NCBI GenBank assembly: GCA_003697105.1
Contig: RFFQ01000028.1
Coordinates: 1-16,203, forward strand
Direction: 5' to 3'
DNA: 16,203 bases
Origin: Gemmatimonadota bacterium
GTDB lineage: Bacteria; 4572-55; J002
The position numbers and the translations under genes were made by a program. The notes under the pieces are model-generated. The model was not told where the DNA came from, ran no database searches, and saw nothing but the letters and a program-made list of their open reading frames with translations. Shown here one piece after another: positions 1-7,677 of the stretch. How positions within the stretch are numbered: the stretch's first letter is position 1; the number at the start of each line of letters is the position of its first letter.

Positions 1-53
1 AGATGAAACAGCGTACCATTAAAAAGCGTTTCCAACAATTGAACTTGATTTAA
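1..53 (+). CDS. 3' end of a truncated upstream gene (product unknown)
   Basis: Reading from base 3 the frame is open to a TAA at 51-53 and gives a short, basic C-terminal tail (MKQRTIKKRFQQLNLI). The ATG at base 3 is probably internal, because the window edge cuts the gene. A convincing rho-independent terminator begins 28 bases after the stop, which is what one expects behind a real gene end. The tail carries no recognisable motif, so no function is assigned. The other two forward frames meet stops almost at once. The call rests on the terminator context more than on the 16 residues themselves. Confidence 0.4.
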   Translation, partial: MKQRTIKKRFQQLNLI

Positions 54-65
54 GGGTCATCCCTT
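52..65. repeat. small perfect inverted repeat AAGGG-TCAT-CCCTT
   Basis: A 5-bp inverted repeat with a 4-base loop overlaps the stop codon of the upstream partial gene. It could be a short RNA hairpin stabilising the 3' end or an operator half-site pair, or it could be chance, as a 5-bp stem is weak evidence. No U-tract follows, so it is not a terminator on its own. Confidence 0.25.
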
Positions 66-80
66 CGCATTCAATTCTGT

Positions 81-115
81 CACCTTGCGAAACAAATGCC
101 TCGCGAGGTGTTTTT
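81..115 (+). terminator. rho-independent terminator upstream of the acyl-CoA dehydrogenase gene
   Basis: CACCTTGCGA (81-90) pairs with TCGCGAGGTG (101-110) to give a 10-bp stem that contains one G-U wobble and closes a 10-base loop. It is followed directly by TTTTT at 111-115. This is a textbook intrinsic terminator for the gene ending at 53. It implies that the acyl-CoA dehydrogenase has its own promoter somewhere near or after this hairpin, although I see no convincing -35/-10 pair in the remaining bases before its ribosome binding site. Confidence 0.8.
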
Positions 116-149
116 CTATGTAAACTCGATTTTATTAAGGTGATAGTTC

Positions 150-1307
150 ATGCATTTTAGTTTTACCGAACAACAGCAAGAAGTTCAGAACTTTGCCCGA
201 GATTTTGGGCGAAAACATATTGCGCCGTATTCCCGGGAATGGGACTTACAAGGCTCATTTCCGCGGGAGCTTCTCCTCCAAATGGGTGACTTAGGTCTGC
301 TGGGTGTGCCCATCCCCGAAACATACGGTGGAATGGGATTAGATTACCTCTCTGAAGCGTTAGTGTTTGAGGAGATCGGCTATTGTGACAGCTCCGTACG
401 GACAACCTTAAGTGTCCAAATGAGTCTGGTTGAGTTGACGATTCTCGCTTGGGGCACGGAAGAACAAAAACAGCATTTCCTGCCCAAATTGTGCTCTGGG
501 GAATGGGTCGGTTGTTTTGGTTTAACTGAGCCAGATGCCGGTTCTGACCCCGCCAACCAACAGACGATTGCCCGGCGAGATGGGAATGATTGGATCCTGA
601 ATGGGCAAAAGGTGTGGATTTCCAACGGGAACTGGGCGGATGTAGCGATTATCTTTGCGCAGACCGAACCCGGTAGCCGGCATAAAGGGATGGTGGCGTT
701 CCTGATTGAAACTGCCGGTCGGGACGGATATGAAGCGCCCTTAATGGGGAATAAACTCGGCTTGAAAGCCAGTAATACCAGCGAAATTTTTATGAGTGAC
801 CTGCGGGTGAGCGATTCAGAGCGGTTAGGTGAGGTTGGAGAGGGCTTCAAAGTGGCGATGAGTGCTCTGGATAATGGACGGATGGGTGTCGCTGCCGGTT
901 GTGTTGGTGCGGCTCAGCATGCCCTAGATGTGAGTGTTCAGTATGCACAGGAACGCCAGACCTTCAATAAACCGATTGCCTCCCGACAATTAGTTCAAGC
1001 GATGCTGGCAGATATGTACACCGAAACCGAAGCGGCACGAATGCTGGTTTATAAAGCCGCGTGGACAAAAAATCAAGGTTTGGAAAGCACCATCCCCGTT
1101 TCCATGGCAAAATATTATGCCTCCGAAGTTGCCAAAAAAGTGGCGGATATGGCGATTCAGATTCATGGTGGTTATGGCTATTCTAATGAGTATGACCCCG
1201 AGCGCATCTGGCGGGACGCCCGCGTCGCCTCATTATATGAGGGGACAAGCCAAATCCAGCAACTGATTTTGGGTCGCCATCTAACGGGTATCAGTGCCTT
1301 TGTTTAA
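150..1307 (+). CDS. acyl-CoA dehydrogenase, short-chain/glutaryl-CoA-type family member
   Basis: This is a soluble FAD flavoenzyme of 385 residues, the usual family length. It oxidises an acyl-CoA to its 2,3-enoyl-CoA and passes electrons to electron-transfer flavoprotein. The first family signature is at about 124-136 (GLTEPDAGSDPAN), the second at about 338-357 (from QIHGGYGY to WRDA), and the likely catalytic base is E364 in YEGTSQIQ. The ribosome binding site AAGGTGAT at 137-144 sits 5 bases before the ATG and fixes the start. The substrate is uncertain. The segment SSVRTTLSVQMSL (81-93), the GCFGLTEPD stretch and the C-terminal LILGRHLTGISAF resemble glutaryl-CoA dehydrogenase, and R84 falls where that enzyme has its carboxylate-binding arginine. 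The second signature and the active-site loop look more like general short-chain enzymes. The gene lies between a terminator and a separate nuo promoter, so it is probably a single-gene unit. No electron-transfer flavoprotein gene lies nearby. Confidence 0.93.
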   Translation: MHFSFTEQQQEVQNFARDFGRKHIAPYSREWDLQGSFPRELLLQMGDLGLLGVPIPETYGGMGLDYLSEALVFEEIGYCDSSVRTTLSVQMSLVELTILAWGTEEQKQHFLPKLCSGEWVGCFGLTEPDAGSDPANQQTIARRDGNDWILNGQKVWISNGNWADVAIIFAQTEPGSRHKGMVAFLIETAGRDGYEAPLMGNKLGLKASNTSEIFMSDLRVSDSERLGEVGEGFKVAMSALDNGRMGVAAGCVGAAQHALDVSVQYAQERQTFNKPIASRQLVQAMLADMYTETEAARMLVYKAAWTKNQGLESTIPVSMAKYYASEVAKKVADMAIQIHGGYGYSNEYDPERIWRDARVASLYEGTSQIQQLILGRHLTGISAFV

Positions 1308-1415
1308 CCGTATCATATAACCGGCTTCATCGGTTGTTGCGGCTCTTGCTTGGAGGCTCTGTGCCGGGTGTTTCATGCCGGAGATAGCATTGTGCATTTT
1401 TTCACAAGATAAAGC
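1308..1415 (+). other. intergenic region between acyl-CoA dehydrogenase and nuo promoter
   Basis: No open reading frame is supported here. A 5-bp hairpin (AACCG at 1319-1323 with CGGTT at 1331-1335) follows the stop codon but has no U-tract. A CCGG pair (1364-1367 and 1378-1381) and a direct repeat of GGCTCT (1341-1346 and 1355-1360) are short enough to be chance. I see no convincing intrinsic terminator for the dehydrogenase gene, so read-through into the nuo operon is possible. Confidence 0.4.
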
Positions 1416-1444
1416 TTGACTTTGCTACTGGCTTATACTATTTT
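1416..1444 (+). promoter_or_regulatory. likely sigma70-type promoter of the nuo operon
   Basis: TTGACT (1416-1421) is one mismatch from the -35 consensus and is followed after 17 bases by TATTTT (1439-1444) as a -10 element. A better-looking -10, TATACT (1434-1439), overlaps it but lies only 12 bases from the -35. Transcription would begin near 1450 and leave a leader of roughly 55 bases before nuoA. This is the only good promoter match in the gap before the operon. The assignment assumes a sigma factor with E. coli-like preferences. Confidence 0.55.
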
Positions 1445-1506
1445 GGCGCACATCATTTTCAGAGTGGTAACCTTTCTATCGATTTTTTAAATCTGCGAAG
1501 AAGGAT

Positions 1507-1872
1507 ATGGTTGAGTACCTCCCCATTTTAGTGATGTTTGCGATTGCCATCGCCATGGCGGTGGTAATTTTAGTCTTGACCCATCTTCTGGGGCCACGTC
1601 AAGATGACCCCGTTAAGCTCTCCATGTATGAATCGGGCGTGAATCCCGCTCAGGATTCTAAAGTTCGGTTTTCCGTTAAGTTTTACCTTGTTGCCATCTT
1701 ATTTGTTTTATTTGATATTGAAGTAGTCTTTTTGTACCCGTGGGCGGTTACGTATAAAACCCTATTAAGCTCGCTGGGTTGGTTGATGTTCTGGCAGATG
1801 TTTATTTTTGTGGCGGTCCTGCTGGTTGGCTTCGGGTATGTCTGGAAAAAAGGAGGGTTGCAATGGGATTAG
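1507..1872 (+). CDS. nuoA: NADH-quinone oxidoreductase subunit A
   Basis: NuoA is a small membrane subunit of complex I at the junction of the peripheral and membrane arms, near the quinone chamber. The 121 residues form three hydrophobic segments, at about 5-28, 58-80 and 88-112. The conserved loop YESGVNP (41-47) and the acidic pair D70 and E72 in [11 protein letters not shown] are family hallmarks. The start gives the typical N-terminus MVEYLPIL. A purine-rich GAAGAAGGA lies unusually close to the ATG. The last 10 bases overlap the start of nuoB in another frame, which suggests translational coupling. It is the first gene of the operon. Confidence 0.97.
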   Translation: MVEYLPILVMFAIAIAMAVVILVLTHLLGPRQDDPVKLSMYESGVNPAQDSKVRFSVKFYLVAILFVLFDIEVVFLYPWAVTYKTLLSSLGWLMFWQMFIFVAVLLVGFGYVWKKGGLQWD

Positions 1873-2366
1873 AGAGTAAACTATTTGGTGGCTCTGGTTT
1901 TATGTCCACGACGGTGGATCAGGCGCTCAATTGGGCACGAAAGAACTCGCTTTGGCCCATGCCCTTTGGTACCGCTTGCTGTGGGATTGAGATGATGGCA
2001 ACGTTATCTTCTCGAACCGACATGGCGCGTTTTGGTGCGGAAGCGGTGCGGTTTTCCCCGCGCCAGTGTGACTTGCTGTTGGTTGCGGGTCGGGTGCCGA
2101 TCAAAATGATGCCGGTGTTGAAGCGTATTTATGACCAAATGCCCGAACCCAAATGGGTGATCTCGATGGGTGCGTGTTGCTCCTCCGGTGGGGTCTTTAA
2201 TACCTATACCATGGTTCAAGGAATTGACCACTTTTTACCGGTGGATGTCTATATCCCGGGGTGTCCGCCGCGTCCAGAAGCGGTCGTAGATGCGTTGATT
2301 AAAATCCAAAAATTGGTTGAAAAAGATTCAACTGCTCGTTTTGCCGAACCCCAAATTATAGCGTAA
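1863..2366 (+). CDS. nuoB: NADH-quinone oxidoreductase subunit B (N2 cluster subunit)
   Basis: NuoB binds the terminal 4Fe-4S cluster N2, which hands electrons to quinone. The protein has 167 residues. The ligands are the adjacent pair C39-C40 in TACCGIEM, C105 in GACCSSGG and C134 in PGCPPRPEA. Their spacing is identical to that of Thermus Nqo6 as I recall it (C45, C46, C111, C140). The start at 1863 is chosen because AGGAGGG (1851-1857) lies 5 bases upstream and the protein then begins MGLESKLFG, as in relatives. An upstream in-frame ATG at 1779 would add residues that are merely nuoA read out of frame. The gene overlaps nuoA by 10 bases. Confidence 0.97.
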   Translation: MGLESKLFGGSGFMSTTVDQALNWARKNSLWPMPFGTACCGIEMMATLSSRTDMARFGAEAVRFSPRQCDLLLVAGRVPIKMMPVLKRIYDQMPEPKWVISMGACCSSGGVFNTYTMVQGIDHFLPVDVYIPGCPPRPEAVVDALIKIQKLVEKDSTARFAEPQIIA

Positions 2367-2372
2367 TACCTG

Positions 2373-2966
2373 ATGACTCCTTTTAGCGAACACTTAGTAG
2401 ATCGATTTCGTGACACCTTTCCGGACGATGTGATTGAGGTTGTTGAGTTCCGGGGGGATTACACTTTTATCGTCAAGAAAGAACGGATTTTGGAGATTCT
2501 GCAGTTTCTGAAAGATGAGCCGGATTACGATTTTGATCTTTTGGCGGATGTAACCTGTGTCGATTATCTGAAATTGGGAGGTACACCGCGCTTTCATGTG
2601 GTTTACCAACTGAAATCTATCGCTAAAAAACACCGGCTAGGGGTCAAGGCGCCGGTGAGTGAATCGGATTGCACCATTGACTCCGTTGAAAGCCTCTGGG
2701 CTACCGCAAATTGGCTGGAGCGCGAGGTTTACGACTTATACGGGATCGTCTTCAACCATCATTCCGACCTCCGCCGGATTTTAATGCCGGATGGTTATGA
2801 GGGTCATCCCTTGCGTAAGGATTATCCCCTTGAAGGTCGTGGTGAACGTGATGATTTGGAAGTGCTCCAACGTATTGCGAATCAATTGCCCGATGATATT
2901 CTGATGGTCGAGACGGAATCTGTGAAGCGGGGTAAAGAAAATCCCGATGGGGCAGATGTTATCTAG
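2373..2966 (+). CDS. nuoC: NADH-quinone oxidoreductase subunit C (30 kDa subunit)
   Basis: NuoC is a peripheral-arm subunit that holds NuoD and NuoB in place and carries no cofactor. The 197 residues contain the 30-kDa-subunit signature: EREVYDLYGIVF at about 117-128, then DLRRILMPDGYEG and HPLRKDYPLEG up to about 155. It is a separate gene and is not fused to nuoD as in E. coli. The C-terminal tail after about residue 180 is charged and unconserved in appearance. There is no clear Shine-Dalgarno sequence, and the ATG lies 6 bases after the nuoB stop, so its translation probably depends on ribosomes finishing nuoB. Confidence 0.96.
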   Translation: MTPFSEHLVDRFRDTFPDDVIEVVEFRGDYTFIVKKERILEILQFLKDEPDYDFDLLADVTCVDYLKLGGTPRFHVVYQLKSIAKKHRLGVKAPVSESDCTIDSVESLWATANWLEREVYDLYGIVFNHHSDLRRILMPDGYEGHPLRKDYPLEGRGERDDLEVLQRIANQLPDDILMVETESVKRGKENPDGADVI

Positions 2967-2986
2967 GATAAAACGAGGCTAACATT

Positions 2987-4210
2987 ATGGCAAAAGCAAC
3001 TCAACCTTTACCGGTGCATCAAGAGCCTGACCTGCACACCGAGACGATGATTCTGAACTACGGACCGTCCCACCCCTCCACCCACGGGACGATCCATTTG
3101 GAGTTGGAACTTGATGGGGAAACGGTCATACGGTGTCGCCCCCATATTGGTTACTTGCACAGCGGGTTTGAAAAACTTGGTGAACATCTTACCTACAATC
3201 AGTGGATTCCGCTGAGCGACCGGATGAATTATCTCTCGCCGTTGGCAAATAACATTGGTTTTGCCGTTGCCGTCGAAAAATTATTGGATATTGAGATTAC
3301 GCCGCGTGCCCAAGCGGTGCGGGTTATTCTGGCAGAACTTAGCCGAATTGCGGATCATCTGGTTTGCACTGGAATGCAAGCCGTTGATATTGGTGCATTT
3401 ACTGCCTTTTTGTACGGTTTCGGTGATCGGGAAAAGATTTACAATATCTTTGAACTGGTGACCGGGACGCGCCTCACCACCGGCTTTACGCGTGTGGGTG
3501 GGATGATGCGGGATGTGCCAGATGATTTTATTCCCGCGGTTAAAGATTTTCTGGAAACTTTCCCTGAAACATGGAAACAAATTGATGGGTTGCTCACCCG
3601 CAATAAAATCTGGGTTGAACGGACACAAGGTATCGGTGTTTTATCTGCGGAAGATGCTCTCGATGCGGGTTTTACGGGTCCGAATTTGCGCGCCAGTGGT
3701 GTACCCTATGATATTCGGGCTGACGAACCCTATTGCGGTTACGAAAATTATGATTTTGAAATCCCCATCGGTGAATATGGTGACGTGTATGACCGCTGGC
3801 GGGTGCGCATGGAAGAAATGGTGCAGAGTTGCCACATCATCCGGCAAATCATTGATAAGGGATTGCCGGCAGGTCCCATCAATGCGGACGTTCCGAAAGT
3901 AGTCTTACCGGATAAAAGTGAACTTTTCAGTAAGATGGAATCCCTGATTCATCAGTTCAAGTTGATCATGCCCGGGCACGGTTTTGAAATGCCGAAAGGT
4001 GAGGTCTATTCTGCCACCGAATCCCCGAATGGCGAACTTGGGTTTTATCTGGTGAGTGATGGGAGCAATATGGCATACCGGCTTCGGGTTCGTCCCCCGT
4101 CTTTTGTACATTTGTCGGGGTTGCCGCGTATGCTGGAAGGTCATATGATTTCGGATATTGTGGCGATTTTAGGAAGTATTAACATTATTGCGGGCGAATT
4201 AGATCGGTAG
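2987..4210 (+). CDS. nuoD: NADH-quinone oxidoreductase subunit D (49 kDa subunit)
   Basis: NuoD, related to the large subunit of NiFe hydrogenases, forms the quinone-binding cavity with NuoB. The protein has 407 residues, a normal length for the unfused form. The motif GPSHPSTHG (26-34) supplies the loop histidines H29 and H33. HIGYLHSGFEKLGEH (53-67) follows, and Y82 in RMNYLSPL matches the quinone-headgroup tyrosine, Y87 in Thermus Nqo4 by my alignment. The protein ends in the typical GELDR. An ACGAGG (2973-2978) lies 8 bases before the ATG. The first 17 or so residues, ahead of TETMILNYGPSHP, are variable. Confidence 0.97.
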   Translation: MAKATQPLPVHQEPDLHTETMILNYGPSHPSTHGTIHLELELDGETVIRCRPHIGYLHSGFEKLGEHLTYNQWIPLSDRMNYLSPLANNIGFAVAVEKLLDIEITPRAQAVRVILAELSRIADHLVCTGMQAVDIGAFTAFLYGFGDREKIYNIFELVTGTRLTTGFTRVGGMMRDVPDDFIPAVKDFLETFPETWKQIDGLLTRNKIWVERTQGIGVLSAEDALDAGFTGPNLRASGVPYDIRADEPYCGYENYDFEIPIGEYGDVYDRWRVRMEEMVQSCHIIRQIIDKGLPAGPINADVPKVVLPDKSELFSKMESLIHQFKLIMPGHGFEMPKGEVYSATESPNGELGFYLVSDGSNMAYRLRVRPPSFVHLSGLPRMLEGHMISDIVAILGSINIIAGELDR

Positions 4211-4219
4211 AAATAACTT

Positions 4220-4687
4220 ATGTTTCCGAATGAACATATCGAAGCACAAGCGCAACAAATTATGGCAAAATATCCCACCAAATTGGCGGCGACTTTACCG
4301 TTAGCCCATTTGGCTCAAACGGAATTGGGATACCTGACCCCGGAAGCCATGGAGTGGATTGCCGAAAAGACAGAGCAACATCCCTCTCATGTCAAGAACA
4401 CGGTCAGCTTTTATACCATGTTCTATCGCCAGCCGGTCGGTAAGTATGTCATTCAAGTGTGCCATACGTTATCATGTGCGTTGCGTGGTGCGCGCGATGT
4501 CACAGAACATATTGAGCAAAAATTAGGTATCAAAGCGGGTGAAACGACCCAAGATGGGAAATTTACGCTGATGAAGGTTGAATGCCTTGCGGCGTGCGGG
4601 ACTGCCCCGATGTTTCAAATCAACGATACCTATTATGAAAATTTAACCCTTGATGAAGTTGACCGTATTTTAGATAGTCTTGAGTAA
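4220..4687 (+). CDS. nuoE: NADH-quinone oxidoreductase subunit E (24 kDa, N1a cluster)
   Basis: NuoE is part of the NADH-dehydrogenase module and binds the 2Fe-2S cluster N1a near the FMN of NuoF. The protein has 155 residues with a helical N-terminal half and a thioredoxin-like C-terminal half. The ligands are C81 and C86 (VCHTLSC) and C122 and C126 (ECLAACGTAP), the standard C-x4-C and C-x3-C arrangement. The conserved VSFYTMFYRQPVGKY (62-76) precedes them. No obvious Shine-Dalgarno sequence is present in the 9-base gap after nuoD, so coupled translation is likely. Confidence 0.97.
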   Translation: MFPNEHIEAQAQQIMAKYPTKLAATLPLAHLAQTELGYLTPEAMEWIAEKTEQHPSHVKNTVSFYTMFYRQPVGKYVIQVCHTLSCALRGARDVTEHIEQKLGIKAGETTQDGKFTLMKVECLAACGTAPMFQINDTYYENLTLDEVDRILDSLE

Positions 4688-4698
4688 CTGAGGAGCCC

Positions 4699-6033
4699 AT
4701 GCAGAACGGCAACGGAAAAGTTCCGGCAAGTATCCCTTATATGCGTTCGGTATATGCTGGCGATGAGGCGGTGTTATTGAAGCATTACAACCCGCCGGAA
4801 TCCTTAACGCTAAAACACTACCAACAGCACGGCGGGTACCGTGCGCTTAAAAAAGCCTTTTCGATGGAGCAAGACGCGGTTATTGAGGAAGTCAAAGCCG
4901 CAAATTTGCGTGGTCGTGGCGGGGCAGGTTTTCCGGCAGGCTTAAAATGGAGTTTTATGCCGAAAGAGTCGGACAAACCGAGCGTGCTGGTTTGCAACGC
5001 GGATGAAAGTGAGCCCGGTACTTTCAAAGATAGAGCGTTGATGAATGGTGTACCTCACATGCTCCTTGAAGGGATGATCATTGCAGCGTATGCCATGAGA
5101 GCGTCGCTTTCCTACATCTATATTCGGGGCGAAATGGTGCATGAAGCGCAATGTCTGGAAAACGCCATTGCGGAAGCTTACGCCGCGAATCTGTTGGGTA
5201 AAAATATCTTAGGTTCGGGCTACGATTTGGAAATGGCCGTCCACCGGGGGGCTGGTGCTTATATTTGTGGTGAAGAAACGGGCTTACTGGAATCGTTGGA
5301 AGGCAAACGGGGTTGGCCCCGTACCAAGCCGCCATTTCCGGCGCAATATGGTGCCTTTGGTTATCCCACAACGGTTAATAATGTAGAAACGCTCGCCTGT
5401 GTGCCGCATATTATCAATAATGGCGCGGCGTGGTTTAAATCGTTGGGTCCGGAGCAAAGCCCCGGTCCCAAGCTTTACTGTGTGAGTGGTCATGTGAAAA
5501 AGCCCGGTTTGTATGAATTTCCCATGGGCATCAACATGAAAACGTTAATCTACGACCATTGTGGAGGGATGTTACATGATGACCGCAAACTCAAAGCGGT
5601 GATTCCGGGCGGCTCTTCCGTGCCGGTGATTACTGCGGACGAGGTTGATGTTGCTATGGATTTTAACTCGTTGAGTGCGGTGGGCAGCATGCTCGGTTCT
5701 GCCGGAATGATTGTAATGGATGAGAGTGTGTGCATGGTTGATGCGCTGTTGAATCTGGAGAAATTTTACGCTCATGAATCCTGTGGGCAGTGCACCCCTT
5801 GCCGGGAAGGAACCCCGTGGTTACGAAAAATCCTGACCCGCATTGAACATGGTCAGGCAACAATGGATGATATTGACCTTCTGCAAGATGTTGCGGATAA
5901 AATTGAAAAGCGAACCATTTGCCCCTTGGGAGATGCGGCGGCGTGGCCTGTCCAAGGGATGCTTAAAAAATTTCGTCACGAATTTGAAGAACATGTGAAG
6001 TTGGGTCGATGCCCGATCAATAGCCGGTTATAA
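4699..6033 (+). CDS. nuoF: NADH-quinone oxidoreductase subunit F (51 kDa, FMN and NADH binding)
   Basis: NuoF is the entry point of complex I. It binds NADH and FMN and carries the 4Fe-4S cluster N3. The protein has 444 residues. The FMN/NADH-binding glycine-rich motif GRGGAGFPAG is at 72-81, the acidic NADESEPGTFKDR at 100-112, and the second glycine-rich motif at 184-202 (from GAGAYICGEETG). The N3 ligands are C362, C365 and C368 in ESCGQCTPCREGT, and C408 in CPLGDAAAWP. TGAGGAG (4689-4695) lies only 3 bases before the ATG, rather close. The presence of NuoE, F and G indicates that this complex I uses NADH, not ferredoxin or F420. Confidence 0.98.
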   Translation: MQNGNGKVPASIPYMRSVYAGDEAVLLKHYNPPESLTLKHYQQHGGYRALKKAFSMEQDAVIEEVKAANLRGRGGAGFPAGLKWSFMPKESDKPSVLVCNADESEPGTFKDRALMNGVPHMLLEGMIIAAYAMRASLSYIYIRGEMVHEAQCLENAIAEAYAANLLGKNILGSGYDLEMAVHRGAGAYICGEETGLLESLEGKRGWPRTKPPFPAQYGAFGYPTTVNNVETLACVPHIINNGAAWFKSLGPEQSPGPKLYCVSGHVKKPGLYEFPMGINMKTLIYDHCGGMLHDDRKLKAVIPGGSSVPVITADEVDVAMDFNSLSAVGSMLGSAGMIVMDESVCMVDALLNLEKFYAHESCGQCTPCREGTPWLRKILTRIEHGQATMDDIDLLQDVADKIEKRTICPLGDAAAWPVQGMLKKFRHEFEEHVKLGRCPINSRL

Positions 6034-6058
6034 CATACCGAATCATAGGTTGAAAACT

Positions 6059-7672
6059 ATGCCGTTTATTAAGATTGACGATCATGAAATCGAAGTTGAC
6101 GCCGGACGGCGCGTTCTTGATATCGCCACGGAATTAGGAATTAAAATTCCCCATTACTGTTACCATCAGGCACTGTCTAGTCCCGCGAATTGTCGCATGT
6201 GTTTGGTTGAACAGGTTGGTGCTCCAAAGTTGATGCCCTCTTGTGCGACCCGAGTTTTCCCCGCACCACCGAACCGGAAAACCACAATTGATGGGAAGGA
6301 ATACGATGCCGTATTTTACACGGCAAGCCCGGTGGTAAAGGAAGCTCAAGAAAGCATCATGGAATTTTTGCTGATCAATCATCCCTTAGATTGTCCGTGG
6401 TGTGACCAAGCCGGAGAATGCCGGTTGCAAGATTATTCCTATGAATACGGTAAAGGACATAGCCGTTATAAAGAAGAAAAACGTACCTTCCCCAAGAAGA
6501 AGCTCGGTCCCAACGTTCTGCTGTACACCAACCGGTGCATTATGTGTACACGATGTATCCGTTTCTGTGAAGAAATTACAGGCACAGATGAGCTAATGGT
6601 TTCCGAACGGGGAGGCAAGGCTCAAATTGATATTTACTCCGAAGATAAACCCCTAGATAATCCGCTGGCAACGTGTGTGACGGATATTTGCCCGGTCGGA
6701 GCACTGGTCAGTCAGGATTTTCTTTATAAACCCCGGGTATGGAACTACACACGAAAAGAATCTGTGTGTGGGATGTGCGCCTCGAATTGCAATATTTCGG
6801 TGGATACAAAACAAAATCTGATCTATCGCATCAAGCCCCGTGAGAATCAGCAGGTAAATTCATTCTGGATGTGTGATAATGGACGTTTAGGGTACAATCG
6901 ATGGCAAAATGACGTTGACCGGTTGGAGACACCCATGGTTCGCCGGAATGGGCATTTAGAGCCCGTGAGTTGGGAAGAGGCTTATGATGCCATCAAAAAT
7001 GGACTCAAGTCGTTTCGGAATACTGAAATTGCCGGAATTGCTTCGCCATATTCGACGAATGAAGAAAATTATCTTTTCCAAAAGCTGATGGCAAATGCGT
7101 TTAAGTCAGACCAAATTTCTTATGCAACGGGCGCTACATGGGAGGCGTGGGAGGCAAAAAAAAGTCCGTTTAAGATTTCCGAGTTTAAGTCCCCCAATTA
7201 TTTCGGGGCTAAAGATGTTATCGGAAACCGTCACAAAGGGGAAATCATCGAGAAAATATCAAAAATTCAGGTGAAAGCGTTGTATTGGGTTGGGGGAAAC
7301 CTGGACCAACGTTTGACCGATGGGGAACGGGATGCACTACAAAAACTTCAATTTTTAGTGGTGCAAGATGTCTGGCTTTCTCCGATTACGGAATACGCGA
7401 ATGTGGTGTTACCAGCAACGAATTATTATGAAAAAGAGGGTACCTTCACCAATGCGAGTCATATCCTGCAATGGGTACATCCGGTGGTGAATTTAATGGA
7501 TGATATGAAACCGGAATGGCTCATTTTCATCGAGCTTGCCAAACGTCTCGGCGGTTCTCTTGGATATACGGATATTAAAAATGTCACACGGGATATGCTA
7601 GCAAACACCCCTGCATATAAACACATTAAACCGGCTGATATTGGCTCTCAGGGAATTCAAACAAGACGATAA
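6059..7672 (+). CDS. nuoG: NADH-quinone oxidoreductase subunit G, short form
   Basis: NuoG carries electrons from NuoF towards NuoI. All cluster ligands are visible: N1b at C34, C45, C48 and C62; N5 at H108, C112, C115 and C121; N4 at C160, C163, C166 and C211; and an N7-type set at C237, C240, C244 and C272 (C-x2-C-x3-C-x27-C). A molybdopterin-oxidoreductase-like domain starts near PVSWEEAYDAI (302-312) but is strongly contracted. The whole protein has 537 residues, against nearly 800 in Thermus and about 900 in E. coli. The domain's C-terminal hallmarks remain, such as EYANVVLPATNYYEKEGTFTN (445-465), so material is missing from the middle and the gene is not simply cut off. The ATG at 6059 is preferred over an in-frame TTG at 6050 because TAGG lies about 9 bases upstream and MPFIKIDDHEIEV is a typical start. 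Confidence 0.96.
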   Translation: MPFIKIDDHEIEVDAGRRVLDIATELGIKIPHYCYHQALSSPANCRMCLVEQVGAPKLMPSCATRVFPAPPNRKTTIDGKEYDAVFYTASPVVKEAQESIMEFLLINHPLDCPWCDQAGECRLQDYSYEYGKGHSRYKEEKRTFPKKKLGPNVLLYTNRCIMCTRCIRFCEEITGTDELMVSERGGKAQIDIYSEDKPLDNPLATCVTDICPVGALVSQDFLYKPRVWNYTRKESVCGMCASNCNISVDTKQNLIYRIKPRENQQVNSFWMCDNGRLGYNRWQNDVDRLETPMVRRNGHLEPVSWEEAYDAIKNGLKSFRNTEIAGIASPYSTNEENYLFQKLMANAFKSDQISYATGATWEAWEAKKSPFKISEFKSPNYFGAKDVIGNRHKGEIIEKISKIQVKALYWVGGNLDQRLTDGERDALQKLQFLVVQDVWLSPITEYANVVLPATNYYEKEGTFTNASHILQWVHPVVNLMDDMKPEWLIFIELAKRLGGSLGYTDIKNVTRDMLANTPAYKHIKPADIGSQGIQTRR

Positions 7673-7677
7673 TAAAA

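Noticed and set aside
380-850. 156-codon open frame on the minus strand
   Set aside because: It is antisense to the acyl-CoA dehydrogenase, which carries both family signatures. The antisense product looks like low-information sequence rich in Ser, Pro and Arg.
1319-1335. AACCG/CGGTT hairpin as a terminator for the acyl-CoA dehydrogenase gene
   Set aside because: It is only 5 bp and is followed by GTTGCGGCT, not a U-tract.
1779-1862. Longer N-terminus for NuoB starting at 1779
   Set aside because: The extra 28 codons are nuoA read in a different frame, whereas the start at 1863 has a strong AGGAGGG and the expected N-terminal sequence.
3513-3902. 129-codon plus-strand open frame inside nuoD
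   Set aside because: It is another frame of a strongly conserved nuoD and its product resembles no known family.
6059-7672. Short NuoG as a frameshifted or truncated pseudogene
   Set aside because: The frame is uninterrupted, all cluster ligands are present, late-domain hallmarks remain at the C-terminus, and nuoH follows after 5 bases with no leftover nuoG sequence.
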